From Flectobacillus longus (GTDB taxonomy: Bacteria > Bacteroidota > Bacteroidia > Cytophagales > Spirosomataceae), in assembly GCF_030056705.1 (NCBI RefSeq), contig NZ_JASHIC010000033.1, positions 30,512 through 94,511 on the forward strand: DNA of 64,000 nt. Direction: 5' to 3'. Positions 26,272-35,499 of this stretch are shown piece after piece. Numbering within the stretch: the stretch's first letter is position 1; the number at the start of each line of letters is the position of its first letter. The translations under genes were made by a program, and so were the position numbers. The notes under the pieces are model-generated. The model made no database searches. It was given only the letters and a program-made list of their open reading frames with translations, and had not been told where the DNA came from.

Positions 26272-27390
26272 TTAAACTTGCTTTTTATAGGTCCAAATGG
26301 CAAGTCCATTAAATACAATAGCGAAGCTCAATATGGCAAAAATATGATTTCTGATTTCATAAATACCTGAACCTTTTATCACAACCAATCTCATGACGTC
26401 AATAAAATAGGCAACAGGGTTAAACTTTGTCATAATCTTCGCCCATTCAGGCATTCCATCTATGGAGGTGTACAAGCCTCCCATTAGGACAAAGACCATT
26501 ATCATAAAAAATGCAAAAAACATGGCTTGTTGCTGTGTATCAGAAAAGTTAGACATTAGTAAACCAAGCCCCAAAACTGCCAAGAGAAAAATAGCAGTAA
26601 AACCAAAAATAACCAGTAAACTTCCTACTGGAACAATACCAAATACTACCCGACTAACTGTAAGACCAATAGCAGTTACAATCAAGCCTAACACCCAGAA
26701 AGGAATCAATTTGCCTAAGATAAAATGGTGTTTTTTGATAGGAGTAACGTTGATTTGCTCAATCGTTCCTACTTCTTTTTCCTTAACAATATTCAATGCT
26801 GTAAGAAAACTCCCGACCATTGTAACCAAAATAACCAAGATACCAGGAACCATAAATAGCTGGTAATTCATACGGGTGTTGTACCAAAAACGAGGGACAA
26901 TATCCAGTAAAGGCATAGGGTTCATTCTTGGAAAAGTAACCCAATCTGTTCGCACATCCTGATTAAAATCTTTGATAATGGAGCTGAGATACGCCCCTCC
27001 CATGTTGCCTTTTGTGCCATTGACAGCATTGATAGCAAGTAATAATTTGGCCTCATTTTCTTTGATTAAGGTTCTTTCAAAATGTGCAGGAATTTCGATA
27101 ATCACATCCGAATCGTTTTGCTCAACACTTTTGAGAGCCTTTTTATAAGAATCGGTATTTTCAACTAATCGGAAATACCCTGAACCGATAATTTTTTGAA
27201 CCAACTGCCTTGAATAACTTGAGTGGTCGTGGTCGACTACGGCAATGTTTACGTTTTTAACCTCATAATCGGCTGCTATGGGCAAAACAATCAACTGGAT
27301 AATAGGCATCACGAAAATGATACGAATAATCGATGAGTTACGAAATATCTGCCGAAACTCTTTTTCTAATAAAAAAAGTAGTGTTTTCAT
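26272..27390 (-). CDS. ABC-2 type exporter permease, YbhR/YbhS-like (second)
   Basis: A 372-residue permease starting at the ATG at 27390. The longer frame begins at 27426 but the KTLLFLLEKEFRQIFRN start is typical. One N-terminal membrane helix is followed by a large extracytoplasmic domain (about 45-165) and five more helices in the C-terminal half, the ABC-2 layout. It would form a heterodimer with the permease encoded upstream, driven by the two ATPases. Last membrane component of the exporter operon. Confidence 0.9.
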   Translation of the reverse strand: MKTLLFLLEKEFRQIFRNSSIIRIIFVMPIIQLIVLPIAADYEVKNVNIAVVDHDHSSYSRQLVQKIIGSGYFRLVENTDSYKKALKSVEQNDSDVIIEIPAHFERTLIKENEAKLLLAINAVNGTKGNMGGAYLSSIIKDFNQDVRTDWVTFPRMNPMPLLDIVPRFWYNTRMNYQLFMVPGILVILVTMVGSFLTALNIVKEKEVGTIEQINVTPIKKHHFILGKLIPFWVLGLIVTAIGLTVSRVVFGIVPVGSLLVIFGFTAIFLLAVLGLGLLMSNFSDTQQQAMFFAFFMIMVFVLMGGLYTSIDGMPEWAKIMTKFNPVAYFIDVMRLVVIKGSGIYEIRNHIFAILSFAIVFNGLAIWTYKKQV

Positions 27391-27504
27391 AATTGTTTGA
27401 ATTAATAGGGTATAGGCAAGAGGCACTAGGCAACAGTAATGTTCTGAAAGTTAAAATTCTATTTACTATTGCCTCTTTGCCTTACCCCTTATGCCTCCTT
27501 TTAA

Positions 27505-28611
27505 CTACTCCAACCTCGTTTTGTAATTTTTTAAAGCTATTAGCACAAAACCTATTGTCATAGCTACCAAAATCAGGCTTTCTTTTAGGACACATTTAAA
27601 TCCTAAGCCTTTTATCATTACGTCTCTAACTATGAAGAAATACCATTTTGACGGAATCAAATTAGAGATAAATTGCATCGGTTTGGGCATATTTTCGATA
27701 GGAAACATAAAACCGCTAAAAATCAATGTTGGTAATAACAGCACCATCAAAGATGCCAACATAGCCACTTGTTGCGAATTGGTGATAGTCGAAATAAATA
27801 AACCCAATGCCAAAGCCGCAAAAATAAAGAGCATACTTTCGCCTAAAAGAAGCAATAGACTGCCTTGGATAGGTACATCGAGGAGGTTTACGCTCAAAAT
27901 GAGGATGGTGCTTACATTGATAAATGAGAGCAAGACATAAGGGATTGCCTTAGTAACAATGACCAAAATAGGAGGGACAGGCGATACCAAAAGCACTTCC
28001 ATTGTCCCGAGTTCTTTCTCCCTAACAATCGCAATCGAGGTCATCATAGCCGAAATAAGTAACAATATCATTGCCATTACTCCAGGTACGAAGTTATATG
28101 CCCCTTTGAGTTGTGGGTTGTATAACATACGAATTTCTGGTTGAATCGTGTAAGGCAAGGTCTGTTCGCCTAGCACTTCGTCTTGGTATGATTTCAGAAT
28201 AGAACTGGCATAGTTGACCACTGTAGTAGCAGTATTAGGGTCTGAAGCATCTGCTATTAATTGAATAGAAGCCGTATTTTGTTGAAAAAGTGAATGTCTG
28301 AAATTTGCAGGAAATACAACTGCTAATCGAATTTTTCCTTCTTTAAAAGCTTGGTCTATTTGCTGAGGATTGCTAAAATTGGCTTCTATATCAAAGTATC
28401 TGCTGGCATCAAGCTCATGAATAATATGTTGACTTGCTTCGTCTTTTGAGTAATCTAAAATACCGATGCGAGAGTCTTTTACCTCGTTGGTGAGGGCAAA
28501 GCCAAAGAGGATAATCTGAACAATGGGCATCCCAAACAGAATGATTAAAGTTCGAGTATCTCTCAGGATATGCTTGAATTCTTTGGTGATGAATGCTAAG
28601 AATAATTTCAT
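27505..28611 (-). CDS. ABC-2 type exporter permease, YbhR/YbhS-like (first)
   Basis: A 368-residue permease, with start at the ATG at 28611 chosen over an upstream GTG at 28647 that overlaps the ATPase stop. N-terminal helix, large periplasmic domain and five C-terminal helices with the REKELGTMEVLLVSP coupling-helix region. It is the paralogue of the next permease (SSIIRIIFVMPIIQLI versus RTLIILFGMPIVQIIL). It works with the HlyD adaptor and TolC channel of the same operon to export drugs or related compounds. Confidence 0.9.
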   Translation of the reverse strand: MKLFLAFITKEFKHILRDTRTLIILFGMPIVQIILFGFALTNEVKDSRIGILDYSKDEASQHIIHELDASRYFDIEANFSNPQQIDQAFKEGKIRLAVVFPANFRHSLFQQNTASIQLIADASDPNTATTVVNYASSILKSYQDEVLGEQTLPYTIQPEIRMLYNPQLKGAYNFVPGVMAMILLLISAMMTSIAIVREKELGTMEVLLVSPVPPILVIVTKAIPYVLLSFINVSTILILSVNLLDVPIQGSLLLLLGESMLFIFAALALGLFISTITNSQQVAMLASLMVLLLPTLIFSGFMFPIENMPKPMQFISNLIPSKWYFFIVRDVMIKGLGFKCVLKESLILVAMTIGFVLIALKNYKTRLE

Positions 28612-28643
28612 GTTTGAAAGATTTAATAGTCTTTTGTTCAAAA

Positions 28644-29390
28644 TCACTCACTTCTTTTTGCCTTGCGAGCCAACTGGTGAAATACCTCATCCATTGAGTC
28701 AGCATGGAATTGCTTTTTGAGATTTTGAGGGGTATCAAGGGCTTCGATTTTTCCATCTACCATGATTGACACTCTATTGCAATATTCGGCTTCGTCCATG
28801 TAGTGTGTGGTGACAAAAATAGTCACGCCACGATTAGATGCTTCATAGATTAAATCCCAAAACTGACGACGAGTTACGGGGTCAACTCCGCCTGTTGGTT
28901 CGTCCAAAAATACAATTTTAGGGTTATGTAAAATCGCAATCGAAAATGATAGTTTTTGTCGCCAGCCCAAAGGGAGAGAAGAGACTAATTTGTCAGCTTC
29001 AGCTTCAAAGCCTAATGTTTTGAGCAATACATCAGTTTTTTCTTTGATGGTTTTTCGGTCTAAACCATAAATTCCGCCAAAGAATCGAATGTTTTCTCGA
29101 ATGGTCAAATCTTCATAAAGTGAAAACTTTTGACTCATGTATCCGATATTCTTTTTAATATCTTCTGTTTCAGAATACACATCAAAACCTGCGACTTTTG
29201 CTTCGCCTCCGCTGGGTTTGGATATGCCGATGAGTATTTTCATGGCCGTTGTTTTTCCAGCACCATTGGCTCCCAAAAAACCGAATATTTCGCCCTTGTA
29301 AACTTCAAAGGTAATGGCGTTGGTGGCGATAAAATCCCCAAAACGTTTGGTTAGTCCTTGAGCCTGAATGACTATTTCTTTATTTTCCAT
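28644..29390 (-). CDS. ABC exporter ATPase, YbhF C-terminal-half-like
   Basis: A 248-residue ATPase with Walker A GANGAGKT, Q-loop in YMSQKFSLY, Walker B IVFLDEPTGG and switch His in FVTTHYMDEAEYC. The ABC signature is degenerate (SLPLGWRQ instead of LSGGQ), as in the second half of E. coli YbhF. This implies an asymmetric ATPase pair in which one site is weak. It lies 28 bases after the other ATPase gene. Start at the ATG at 29390, as the first in-frame codon upstream is a GTG. Confidence 0.9.
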   Translation of the reverse strand: MENKEIVIQAQGLTKRFGDFIATNAITFEVYKGEIFGFLGANGAGKTTAMKILIGISKPSGGEAKVAGFDVYSETEDIKKNIGYMSQKFSLYEDLTIRENIRFFGGIYGLDRKTIKEKTDVLLKTLGFEAEADKLVSSLPLGWRQKLSFSIAILHNPKIVFLDEPTGGVDPVTRRQFWDLIYEASNRGVTIFVTTHYMDEAEYCNRVSIMVDGKIEALDTPQNLKKQFHADSMDEVFHQLARKAKRSE

Positions 29391-29418
29391 GTTTGACACA
29401 TTTTATTTCTTGAAAGCA

Positions 29419-30327
29419 TTAGGACAATGCCATGAAACAGTCCTCGATAGTAGCTGTAATTTCTTGGATTTGGAAAGGTTCTTTATAATGCTCTTGAACA
29501 TACTGACAAAAAGCATCATAGTCCTCCGCATCGTGATTGAGCGTCAGGTGATGACTTTCGCCAAAACCAAAACAGGTATGCGTATTAGGAAATGCCCTTG
29601 CCACCTGCAATAAGGCATACATATTTGAGGCATGAATAGACCAGATTTTTTTCGGATATTTCTCAATAATCCCTACTGGCGTATCAATATCTAATATCTT
29701 TCCTTTTTGCATCAAAGCAACTCTATCGCATAGACTGGCTTCGTCCATATAGGGTGTCGAAACCAATATCGTGATACCTTCCGACTTAAGATATTTCAGC
29801 ATTTCCCAAAACTCTTTTCTCGAAACTGGGTCAACTCCTGTAGTGGGTTCATCCAAAAACAATACGCTTGGCTCGTGAATCAGAGCGCAGCACAAGGCTA
29901 ATTTTTGCTTCATTCCACCCGATAATTTCCCTGCTTTACGAGTTTTGAAAGGTTCGAGCTGTTGGTAAATATCCTTGATAAGATGGTAGTTTTGTTCTAT
30001 CGTAGTACCAAAAACATGGGCAAAAAAGTTGAGATTTTCTTCAACACTCAAATCTTGATACAGGGAGAATTTCCCTGGCATATAGCCCACTCTTTTTCGG
30101 ATAGCTTTATAGTCTTTCTTCACATCCAGCCCATCAACACTAGAATCTCCTGATTCGGCTAATAGTAAAGTGGCAAGAATCCTAAATAGGGTGGTTTTTC
30201 CAGCACCATCTGGTCCGATTAGCCCAAATAGTTCAGCTTGTTTGACCTCAAAAGAGATGTCCTCCAATGCCTTAATTTTACCTTTTTCAAATGACTTGAA
30301 AAGGTGATTTGCAATGATTGCATTCAT
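29419..30327 (-). CDS. ABC exporter ATPase, YbhF N-terminal-half-like
   Basis: A 302-residue ATPase with Walker A GPDGAGKTT, signature LSGGMKQKL, Walker B VLFLDEPTTG and an unusual switch region VSTPYMDEASLCD, where the usual His is replaced by Pro, as in the YbhF first half. A C-terminal extension of about 80 residues follows the nucleotide-binding domain. Together with the next gene it corresponds to a YbhF protein split in two. It is 11 bases from the membrane-fusion gene. Confidence 0.9.
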   Translation of the reverse strand: MNAIIANHLFKSFEKGKIKALEDISFEVKQAELFGLIGPDGAGKTTLFRILATLLLAESGDSSVDGLDVKKDYKAIRKRVGYMPGKFSLYQDLSVEENLNFFAHVFGTTIEQNYHLIKDIYQQLEPFKTRKAGKLSGGMKQKLALCCALIHEPSVLFLDEPTTGVDPVSRKEFWEMLKYLKSEGITILVSTPYMDEASLCDRVALMQKGKILDIDTPVGIIEKYPKKIWSIHASNMYALLQVARAFPNTHTCFGFGESHHLTLNHDAEDYDAFCQYVQEHYKEPFQIQEITATIEDCFMALS

Positions 30328-30338
30328 ATCTTTTGGGG

Positions 30339-31274
30339 TTAAAATACCACTTCTCCATACATACCAATTTTCAATGTGCCTGTGTTTTTTACATGGATTT
30401 TCACCGCATATACAAGGTTGGCTCTTTCTTCTTTGGTCTGAATGGTTTTTGGCGTAAATTCTGCCTTAGAGGCTATCCAATAAATCTTGCCTTGTAATGT
30501 ATCCGAAAGTCCTTCTGCTTTGTCAACAAGCACTTTTACGGGTTGATTGAGTTGCACTTTTGTTAATTGATTTCCAGAAACATATACTTTTAAGGTCATT
30601 TCAGATAAATCAGCAACTTTGTAAAGTGCTTTTCCAGGAGCTGTCATTTCGTATTGTTCAGCATATTTGGTTAACACAGTACCACGAACAGGGTTGATAA
30701 TTTCCCCACGCTTGATTTGGTCGGTCACCTGATCAGCACGTTTTTCGAGTGGCGAAAGTTCACTATTAATGCTACGATTTTGAATAGTTACTTGTGTTTT
30801 TTGAGCGCTGATTTGACTTTCTAATACACTGATTTGTTTTTTTGTTAAAGCAATCGCTCCCTCCATATCATCGAGTTGCTTACTCGGAACGGCTTCTGAT
30901 TTTACTAAATTCGTTAAGCGTTGGAATTCTCGTTGTTGGATGCGTAACTGCTCTTTCTGAACAGCAATTTGATTTTCCAGAACGTTGATTTGTGCTGAAG
31001 CATCATTGAATTTTTGTGGTAAACTTTTGATACTTGCCTCAATCTGTGCTTCCTGAAGTTGTAGGTTTGCTACATCGATATTCCCTACTTTTTGAGCTAA
31101 GTCTATCGTGTCGCCTTCTTCTACGTTGAGATTTAGTATTTTACCTGCTACTTCTGACGAAATAATAGTTTCTGTAGCTTCGAAAGTGCCTGTAGCATCC
31201 GAAGTTTGTTCATTTTTTTTACAAGAAAAGATAAGTGTGCTTACGAGAGATATGAATATAAATTGCTTTTTCAT
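30339..31274 (-). CDS. HlyD/YbhG-type membrane-fusion lipoprotein
   Basis: A 311-residue periplasmic adaptor. The signal peptide ends in a lipobox-like LIFSC (Cys18 as lipidated residue), followed by a barrel-sandwich half motif (TIISSEVAGKILNLNVEEGDTI), a coiled-coil hairpin (about 75-190) and the second half motif INPVRGTVLTKYAEQYEM. It bridges the inner-membrane permeases to the TolC-like channel encoded immediately upstream. Confidence 0.9.
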   Translation of the reverse strand: MKKQFIFISLVSTLIFSCKKNEQTSDATGTFEATETIISSEVAGKILNLNVEEGDTIDLAQKVGNIDVANLQLQEAQIEASIKSLPQKFNDASAQINVLENQIAVQKEQLRIQQREFQRLTNLVKSEAVPSKQLDDMEGAIALTKKQISVLESQISAQKTQVTIQNRSINSELSPLEKRADQVTDQIKRGEIINPVRGTVLTKYAEQYEMTAPGKALYKVADLSEMTLKVYVSGNQLTKVQLNQPVKVLVDKAEGLSDTLQGKIYWIASKAEFTPKTIQTKEERANLVYAVKIHVKNTGTLKIGMYGEVVF

Positions 31275-31325
31275 TTCAAATATTGGATTGTGCGAATTTC
31301 GCGTTTTGTAACTAAGAAAAGAAGA

Positions 31326-32582
31326 TTAAAGTCCTAATGTGCTTTGATAATTGGCCTTGCTGAGTGCTTGTTGTAGGGTATGAATCAACTGATTTTCTTT
31401 GGCTTGTAATTCTGCCGAAAGGTCAGTTACGTAGTCACTTGCAGTGATAATACCATTGTCGAGTTGGGCGCTAGAGGTTTTAGTGATTTTTTCTCGTAAA
31501 ACAATGATTTTTTGGTCTAGCTCAATCATATTTTCCAGCTTTTTGATTTCAGCATCTAATTGTTGCAAAGCAATATTGGTATTGAGTAGAAAAGCTTCTT
31601 GTTGCGCATCTACGTTTTTTGAAGAAATTAGCAACTGGCTTTTTTCATGCTTTTTCGTGTATAATCCACCTAACGACCAGTTGAAACGTAGTCCACCGAT
31701 ATAATATCCTTTAAAGTCATTTTCTAGCATATTCAAAGCAGGACGCCCATAACCTGTTTGTAAGAATAGCCCTACTTTAGGCATATTTTTGGCAGTAATA
31801 AGTTGTTCCTGCGTACTCAAAAGATTTTGTTGTTCTTGAAAAAGCGTAAGCTCTGAACGTTGAATTTTGTTTTCTTGGCTATTGGTTAGCAAAGGTGAAA
31901 CCAATTGGACTGAAGATAAATCTTGGTTAATAAGCATTCCAAGGATTTTCTTCCCCAACAATTCCTGAGATTTTACTTCACTGATACGTTGATCAAGTTT
32001 CAAAATTTCAACTTCTAGTTGATTCAAATTGGCTTGAGTACTAACGCCATTTTGGATACCAGCTTTGATTCTATTAATTTTTGACTGTAATTCATTTTTA
32101 ATAATGTCAATCAATTTGAGCTGATTTTGACTCAACAAAACACTAAAATAACTCTGATTGACACGCTCTTTTAGTTTGTCGAGCTCAACTGCAAGTTTTT
32201 GCTGTTCGGTCTGAGCAGTAGCCTTTTGTACTAAAATTTGAGAATTGGTTATTCCTCCATCGTACAGATTTTGCTTTACCTCTGCATATAATTTATACTG
32301 GTCTTTAGATATCTGTGGGATGTCTATATTAGGAATTTTGATTGGTACCGAAGTTACATCCGACTGATAGGTTGCCTGTCCAATAATGTCAACTTGTGGT
32401 TTGAAATTACTTTTGAGTTGAGCAATTTGATGTTCCAAATTCTCGTTGATATAGCCCTTTTGTTTAGCAATGGGATAGTTTTGTTTTGCCAAGGTATAAC
32501 ACTGGCTCAAAGGAAGAACCTCCTGAGCTTGTGCATGGTTGACAATCAAGCTAATAAGTAGAATATAAATGGTTTTTCTCAT
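31326..32582 (-). CDS. TolC-family outer-membrane efflux protein
   Basis: A 418-residue outer-membrane channel with signal peptide (cleavage after NHAQA, about residue 19) and two repeats rich in long helices separated by short strand segments, as in TolC. It provides the exit duct of the exporter. It is the first gene of the operon, and an 18-bp palindrome 17 bases before its start (32599-32616) is the probable TetR operator. Confidence 0.9.
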   Translation of the reverse strand: MRKTIYILLISLIVNHAQAQEVLPLSQCYTLAKQNYPIAKQKGYINENLEHQIAQLKSNFKPQVDIIGQATYQSDVTSVPIKIPNIDIPQISKDQYKLYAEVKQNLYDGGITNSQILVQKATAQTEQQKLAVELDKLKERVNQSYFSVLLSQNQLKLIDIIKNELQSKINRIKAGIQNGVSTQANLNQLEVEILKLDQRISEVKSQELLGKKILGMLINQDLSSVQLVSPLLTNSQENKIQRSELTLFQEQQNLLSTQEQLITAKNMPKVGLFLQTGYGRPALNMLENDFKGYYIGGLRFNWSLGGLYTKKHEKSQLLISSKNVDAQQEAFLLNTNIALQQLDAEIKKLENMIELDQKIIVLREKITKTSSAQLDNGIITASDYVTDLSAELQAKENQLIHTLQQALSKANYQSTLGL

Positions 32583-32598
32583 GGTTTTAACTAAAATG

Positions 32599-32616
32599 TT
32601 TAACTATTTGGTTAAA
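32599..32616. promoter_or_regulatory. Probable TetR operator of the exporter operon
   Basis: TTTAACTATTTGGTTAAA has 8-bp half-sites with one mismatch around a 2-base centre. It differs by one base from the perfect palindrome at 33326-33343 in front of the tetR gene. Two matching sites at the two promoters strongly suggest one regulator. Confidence 0.75.
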
Positions 32617-32701
32617 AATCTATCTTTAAAAAAGCAACAAATAAGTAGATAATACATTGGGCGGACTACTGATTTGTTACTTTGACTTTAATGAGGAAAT
32701 T

Positions 32702-33313
32702 TTACAAAACGATAGAATGATATACCATTTCATATATTTCTTTTTTACGCTGTTTTAACAGTTCTTGATACATTTCTTCAGGTACTTGCATCAAGACTTT
32801 CTGGAATATTGACCTTCCCATGAAGGGAAAAACACACATCGAAACAATACTCATCAAAAGATGTGCAGGATTGATGGGTCTAATTTGTTTGTTTTCAATA
32901 GCTTGGAAAATTTCCATGACCATCTGACCAACCATTGGCTTGAGTCCATTTTCTTCAAAAGCACCTACAATAAGATTAGCATTTCGAGATAGTTCATTGG
33001 CGACAAAGAGAGGTAACTCTTGATTTGCCAACAAAAAATCAATATAAGCATCGATAAATGACTGAATTTTTTCAAAAATGGGTTGCTCAGATTGAATAAT
33101 TGTATTGAGATTGGGAATCAGTTTTCCTACTATTCCTGCAAATACTCTTTTAAACAATTGTTCTTTGTTGCGAAAGTAATAATGTAAAAGCGCTTTATTG
33201 ATGCCAGCGTTGTCTGCAATCTCCTGCATACGGGCACCATCCCAGCCTTTTTCGATAAAAACCTTTCTTGCTGCAATTAAAATCTTTTCCTCTGTTGTTA
33301 TCTCTACTTCCAT
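32702..33313 (-). CDS. TetR/AcrR-family repressor of the exporter (CecR-like)
   Basis: A 203-residue regulator starting at the ATG at 33313. An upstream in-frame ATG at 33334 lies inside the operator palindrome and is disfavoured. The N-terminal HTH (ARMQEIADNAGINKALLHYYFRNKEQLF) is standard for TetR, and the C-terminal domain is the ligand pocket. Gene order tetR, tolC, hlyD, ATPases, permeases parallels the CecR-YbhGFSR arrangement of enterobacteria. Autoregulation is indicated by the operator at 33326-33343. Confidence 0.9.
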   Translation of the reverse strand: MEVEITTEEKILIAARKVFIEKGWDGARMQEIADNAGINKALLHYYFRNKEQLFKRVFAGIVGKLIPNLNTIIQSEQPIFEKIQSFIDAYIDFLLANQELPLFVANELSRNANLIVGAFEENGLKPMVGQMVMEIFQAIENKQIRPINPAHLLMSIVSMCVFPFMGRSIFQKVLMQVPEEMYQELLKQRKKEIYEMVYHSIVL

Positions 33314-33325
33314 TTTATCAAAAGG

Positions 33326-33343
33326 TTTAACCATTTGGTTAAA
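33326..33343. promoter_or_regulatory. Probable autoregulatory TetR operator
   Basis: TTTAACCATTTGGTTAAA is a perfect palindrome with 8-bp arms and a 2-base centre, 13 bases upstream of the tetR ATG. Its near-copy lies before the efflux operon at 32599-32616. Confidence 0.8.
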
Positions 33344-33447
33344 TATGGCTCAAAGGAAGAAAATCTCTTTGACAAAAGCAAGATTCTGAGAAATAAATCT
33401 TGGAAATTTTTCCAACAGAATAGCACATTATAAATAAGCAACAACAA

Positions 33448-34437
33448 TTGATTACCTTTGCCATTCAAGTAAAAATTCAATCGCACGTGGTAAAGTATTT
33501 GAAGAGTATTGCCTACAATCCGACTAGTTTGACGATTATTTTGGGCGCATTGTTGCTATTATGGCAAGAGCTACAGGGAAGTTTGTCTATTTGGGTACAA
33601 ATCTTTTTTGCTTTTGGGTTTGTATTTTTTATAGGAATACCTCACCGAACCTTAGATATTTGGTTGGAACAAGAATTGTTTAAAAGAGCAGGGAAGGTGT
33701 ATAAAAAATGGACTTTTTATCTTCGCTACCTTCTTGCAATAGTATTGTTAGGGGCGCTATGGTGGTATTGGCCAACAGCAAGTGTTTTCTTTTTTTTGTT
33801 AATTACGGCATGGCATATTGGAGAGTCAGATTTGAAATCTCCACAAGCCAACCATCTTCTTTGGACTTGGACTCGCTACAGCTATGGAATAATGATTGTA
33901 CTGTGGCTTTTTTTAGGTCATGGCAGCCAAGCTAGTATTTTATGGGCGAGTATTACTCGTCAAGATATGCTAATGATGCAAATTTGGTTACTACTAATTG
34001 CATCAAAAGAGTTGATTATTGGTGCTGTTTGTCTTATGACACTTTTATTATTGTTTTTAGCACAATATAAAAGTTCTGCTACATTTACAGTTAAAAAAGT
34101 AGTATCGCTGGTGATTATCTTGATATTGTGTGAGTATCTTCCTTTATTGCCCGCAATGGGTTTATATTTTGGAGGTTGGCATGCAGTAAATGCTTTTTCA
34201 GATGCTCATCGCTATTTTTTACCTGAAGGTCGTAGTACCAATTCAGCTTTTCAGTTATGGCTACACGCAATGCCAATTACGTTAATTGCAGTAGTGATGA
34301 CGCTGGGATACGCTTATTTCTGGGCTGCGTTTGCAAAAAGTATGAACCCAATTCCAATGATGTATTTGTTGGTAATGTGTACGACATTTCCGCATCAATG
34401 GCTAGTAGGACAGATTAATCGAGATAAGATTTCTTAA
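33448..34437 (+). CDS. Brp/Blh-family (beta-carotene dioxygenase-like) membrane protein
   Basis: A roughly 329-residue polytopic membrane protein with the histidine layout of Brp/Blh enzymes, which cleave beta-carotene to retinal. The motifs are GIPHRTLD (His66), AWHIGESD (His123) and YFGGWHAVNAFSDAHRY (His245, His255). The first motif is divergent: the usual PHGxxDH has become PHRTLDI, losing the second His. The frame opens at a TTG. Other start candidates are a GTG at 33487 and a TTG at 33499. No rhodopsin or carotenoid gene is in the window, so it may supply retinal to a distant rhodopsin or have another activity. Confidence 0.75.
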   Translation: MITFAIQVKIQSHVVKYLKSIAYNPTSLTIILGALLLLWQELQGSLSIWVQIFFAFGFVFFIGIPHRTLDIWLEQELFKRAGKVYKKWTFYLRYLLAIVLLGALWWYWPTASVFFFLLITAWHIGESDLKSPQANHLLWTWTRYSYGIMIVLWLFLGHGSQASILWASITRQDMLMMQIWLLLIASKELIIGAVCLMTLLLLFLAQYKSSATFTVKKVVSLVIILILCEYLPLLPAMGLYFGGWHAVNAFSDAHRYFLPEGRSTNSAFQLWLHAMPITLIAVVMTLGYAYFWAAFAKSMNPIPMMYLLVMCTTFPHQWLVGQINRDKIS

Positions 34438-34460
34438 AAATTGTTAAATTTTTGTATTTC

Positions 34461-34493
34461 AAAGCCCCAAAATCATATTTGGGGCTTTTGTGT
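34461..34493 (+). terminator. Terminator after the Brp/Blh gene
   Basis: An 11-bp stem (34461-34471 with 34478-34488), loop of six and T-rich tail, about 25 bases after the stop codon. Confidence 0.8.
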
Positions 34494-34579
34494 TTTTAGT
34501 AAAGACCTAAAGAAGGATTTAGTTTGTTATATGAAAAAATGTATTTTAGTAGTCTTAATTCATTTTATACCACTTGACC

Positions 34580-35410
34580 ATGATTGCATTACTCATTATC
34601 GGAATTACCTTAATATTCACCTATCAAGGTTTTCGTGATTTTTTATTTTTTGATAAATATAAATTTCACGTTTTTCCTGTACTCTTACAAAAGGACTATA
34701 AGCGTCTGTTGACTTCAGGATTTTTGCACGTTGACTGGATACATTTCTTTTTCAATATGTACAGTTTGTATGTATTTTCAGGACTTACTATTAATATTTT
34801 TGGAGAAGCGAAGTTCTTAATTCTCTATTTGGGAAGTATCGTTGGAGGAAACCTTATTTCGGTATTAATTCACAGAAAGGACGATGGATATACATCTGTA
34901 GGCGCTTCTGGTGGGGTATTTGGGATTATGTTTGCTTCTATTGCAGTATTTCCAGATATGGGTCTAAGAATTATGTTTATTCCTATTTCATTACCTGCGT
35001 GGATTTTTGGCTTATTATATTTAGGAGTGTCCATTTACGGAATCAAATCTAATAAAGATAACATTGGACACGATGCTCATTTAGGTGGAGCTATCATTGG
35101 AATATTGTTCGCAATTCTGTTTATTCCTGAAATCCTACAGGAAAACCTTTGGGTTATTTTACTATTGCTAATTCCTTCTTTGGTATTTATCTATATCATT
35201 GTGACTCGTCCGTATATGTTATTGATTGACAATTTTTATTTTAAAAACAATCAACAACATGATACCATTGATGAAAGATACAATGCCAATAAGGCTAAAA
35301 AGCAGCATGAAATAGATGAAATTTTGGATAAAATAGCTTTGAAAGGAATAGAAAGTTTGAGCGCCAGCGAAAAATCTGCCTTGGAAGAGTATTCCAAAAG
35401 AATGAATTAG
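34580..35410 (+). CDS. Rhomboid-family intramembrane serine protease
   Basis: A 276-residue rhomboid (start at the ATG at 34580, since a TTG six bases earlier is less likely). Catalytic dyad: Ser110 in GASGGVFG and His167 in GHDAHLGG. The early HFFFNMYSLY helix carries the supporting Asn. Six core membrane helices are followed by an extra hydrophobic segment and a soluble Lys/Glu-rich C-terminal tail of about 65 residues. Substrates are unknown. It converges on the pyrophosphatase gene. Confidence 0.9.
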   Translation: MIALLIIGITLIFTYQGFRDFLFFDKYKFHVFPVLLQKDYKRLLTSGFLHVDWIHFFFNMYSLYVFSGLTINIFGEAKFLILYLGSIVGGNLISVLIHRKDDGYTSVGASGGVFGIMFASIAVFPDMGLRIMFIPISLPAWIFGLLYLGVSIYGIKSNKDNIGHDAHLGGAIIGILFAILFIPEILQENLWVILLLLIPSLVFIYIIVTRPYMLLIDNFYFKNNQQHDTIDERYNANKAKKQHEIDEILDKIALKGIESLSASEKSALEEYSKRMN

Positions 35411-35436
35411 GAAAGGGAGGAAGATATAGGTTGTTA

Positions 35437-35485
35437 TTCAATAAAAAAGGACTTGAGAATATCTCTCAAGTCCTTTTTTATTGAA
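35437..35485. terminator. Bidirectional terminator
   Basis: A perfect 22-bp stem (35437-35458 with 35464-35485) with A- and T-runs on the arms, between the convergent rhomboid and hppA genes. Confidence 0.92.
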
Positions 35486-35499
35486 TAAATTATAAAGTT

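Noticed and set aside
26462..26866. 134-codon plus-strand frame inside the ABC permease gene
   Set aside because: Antisense to membrane helices, which commonly leave long open frames on the other strand.
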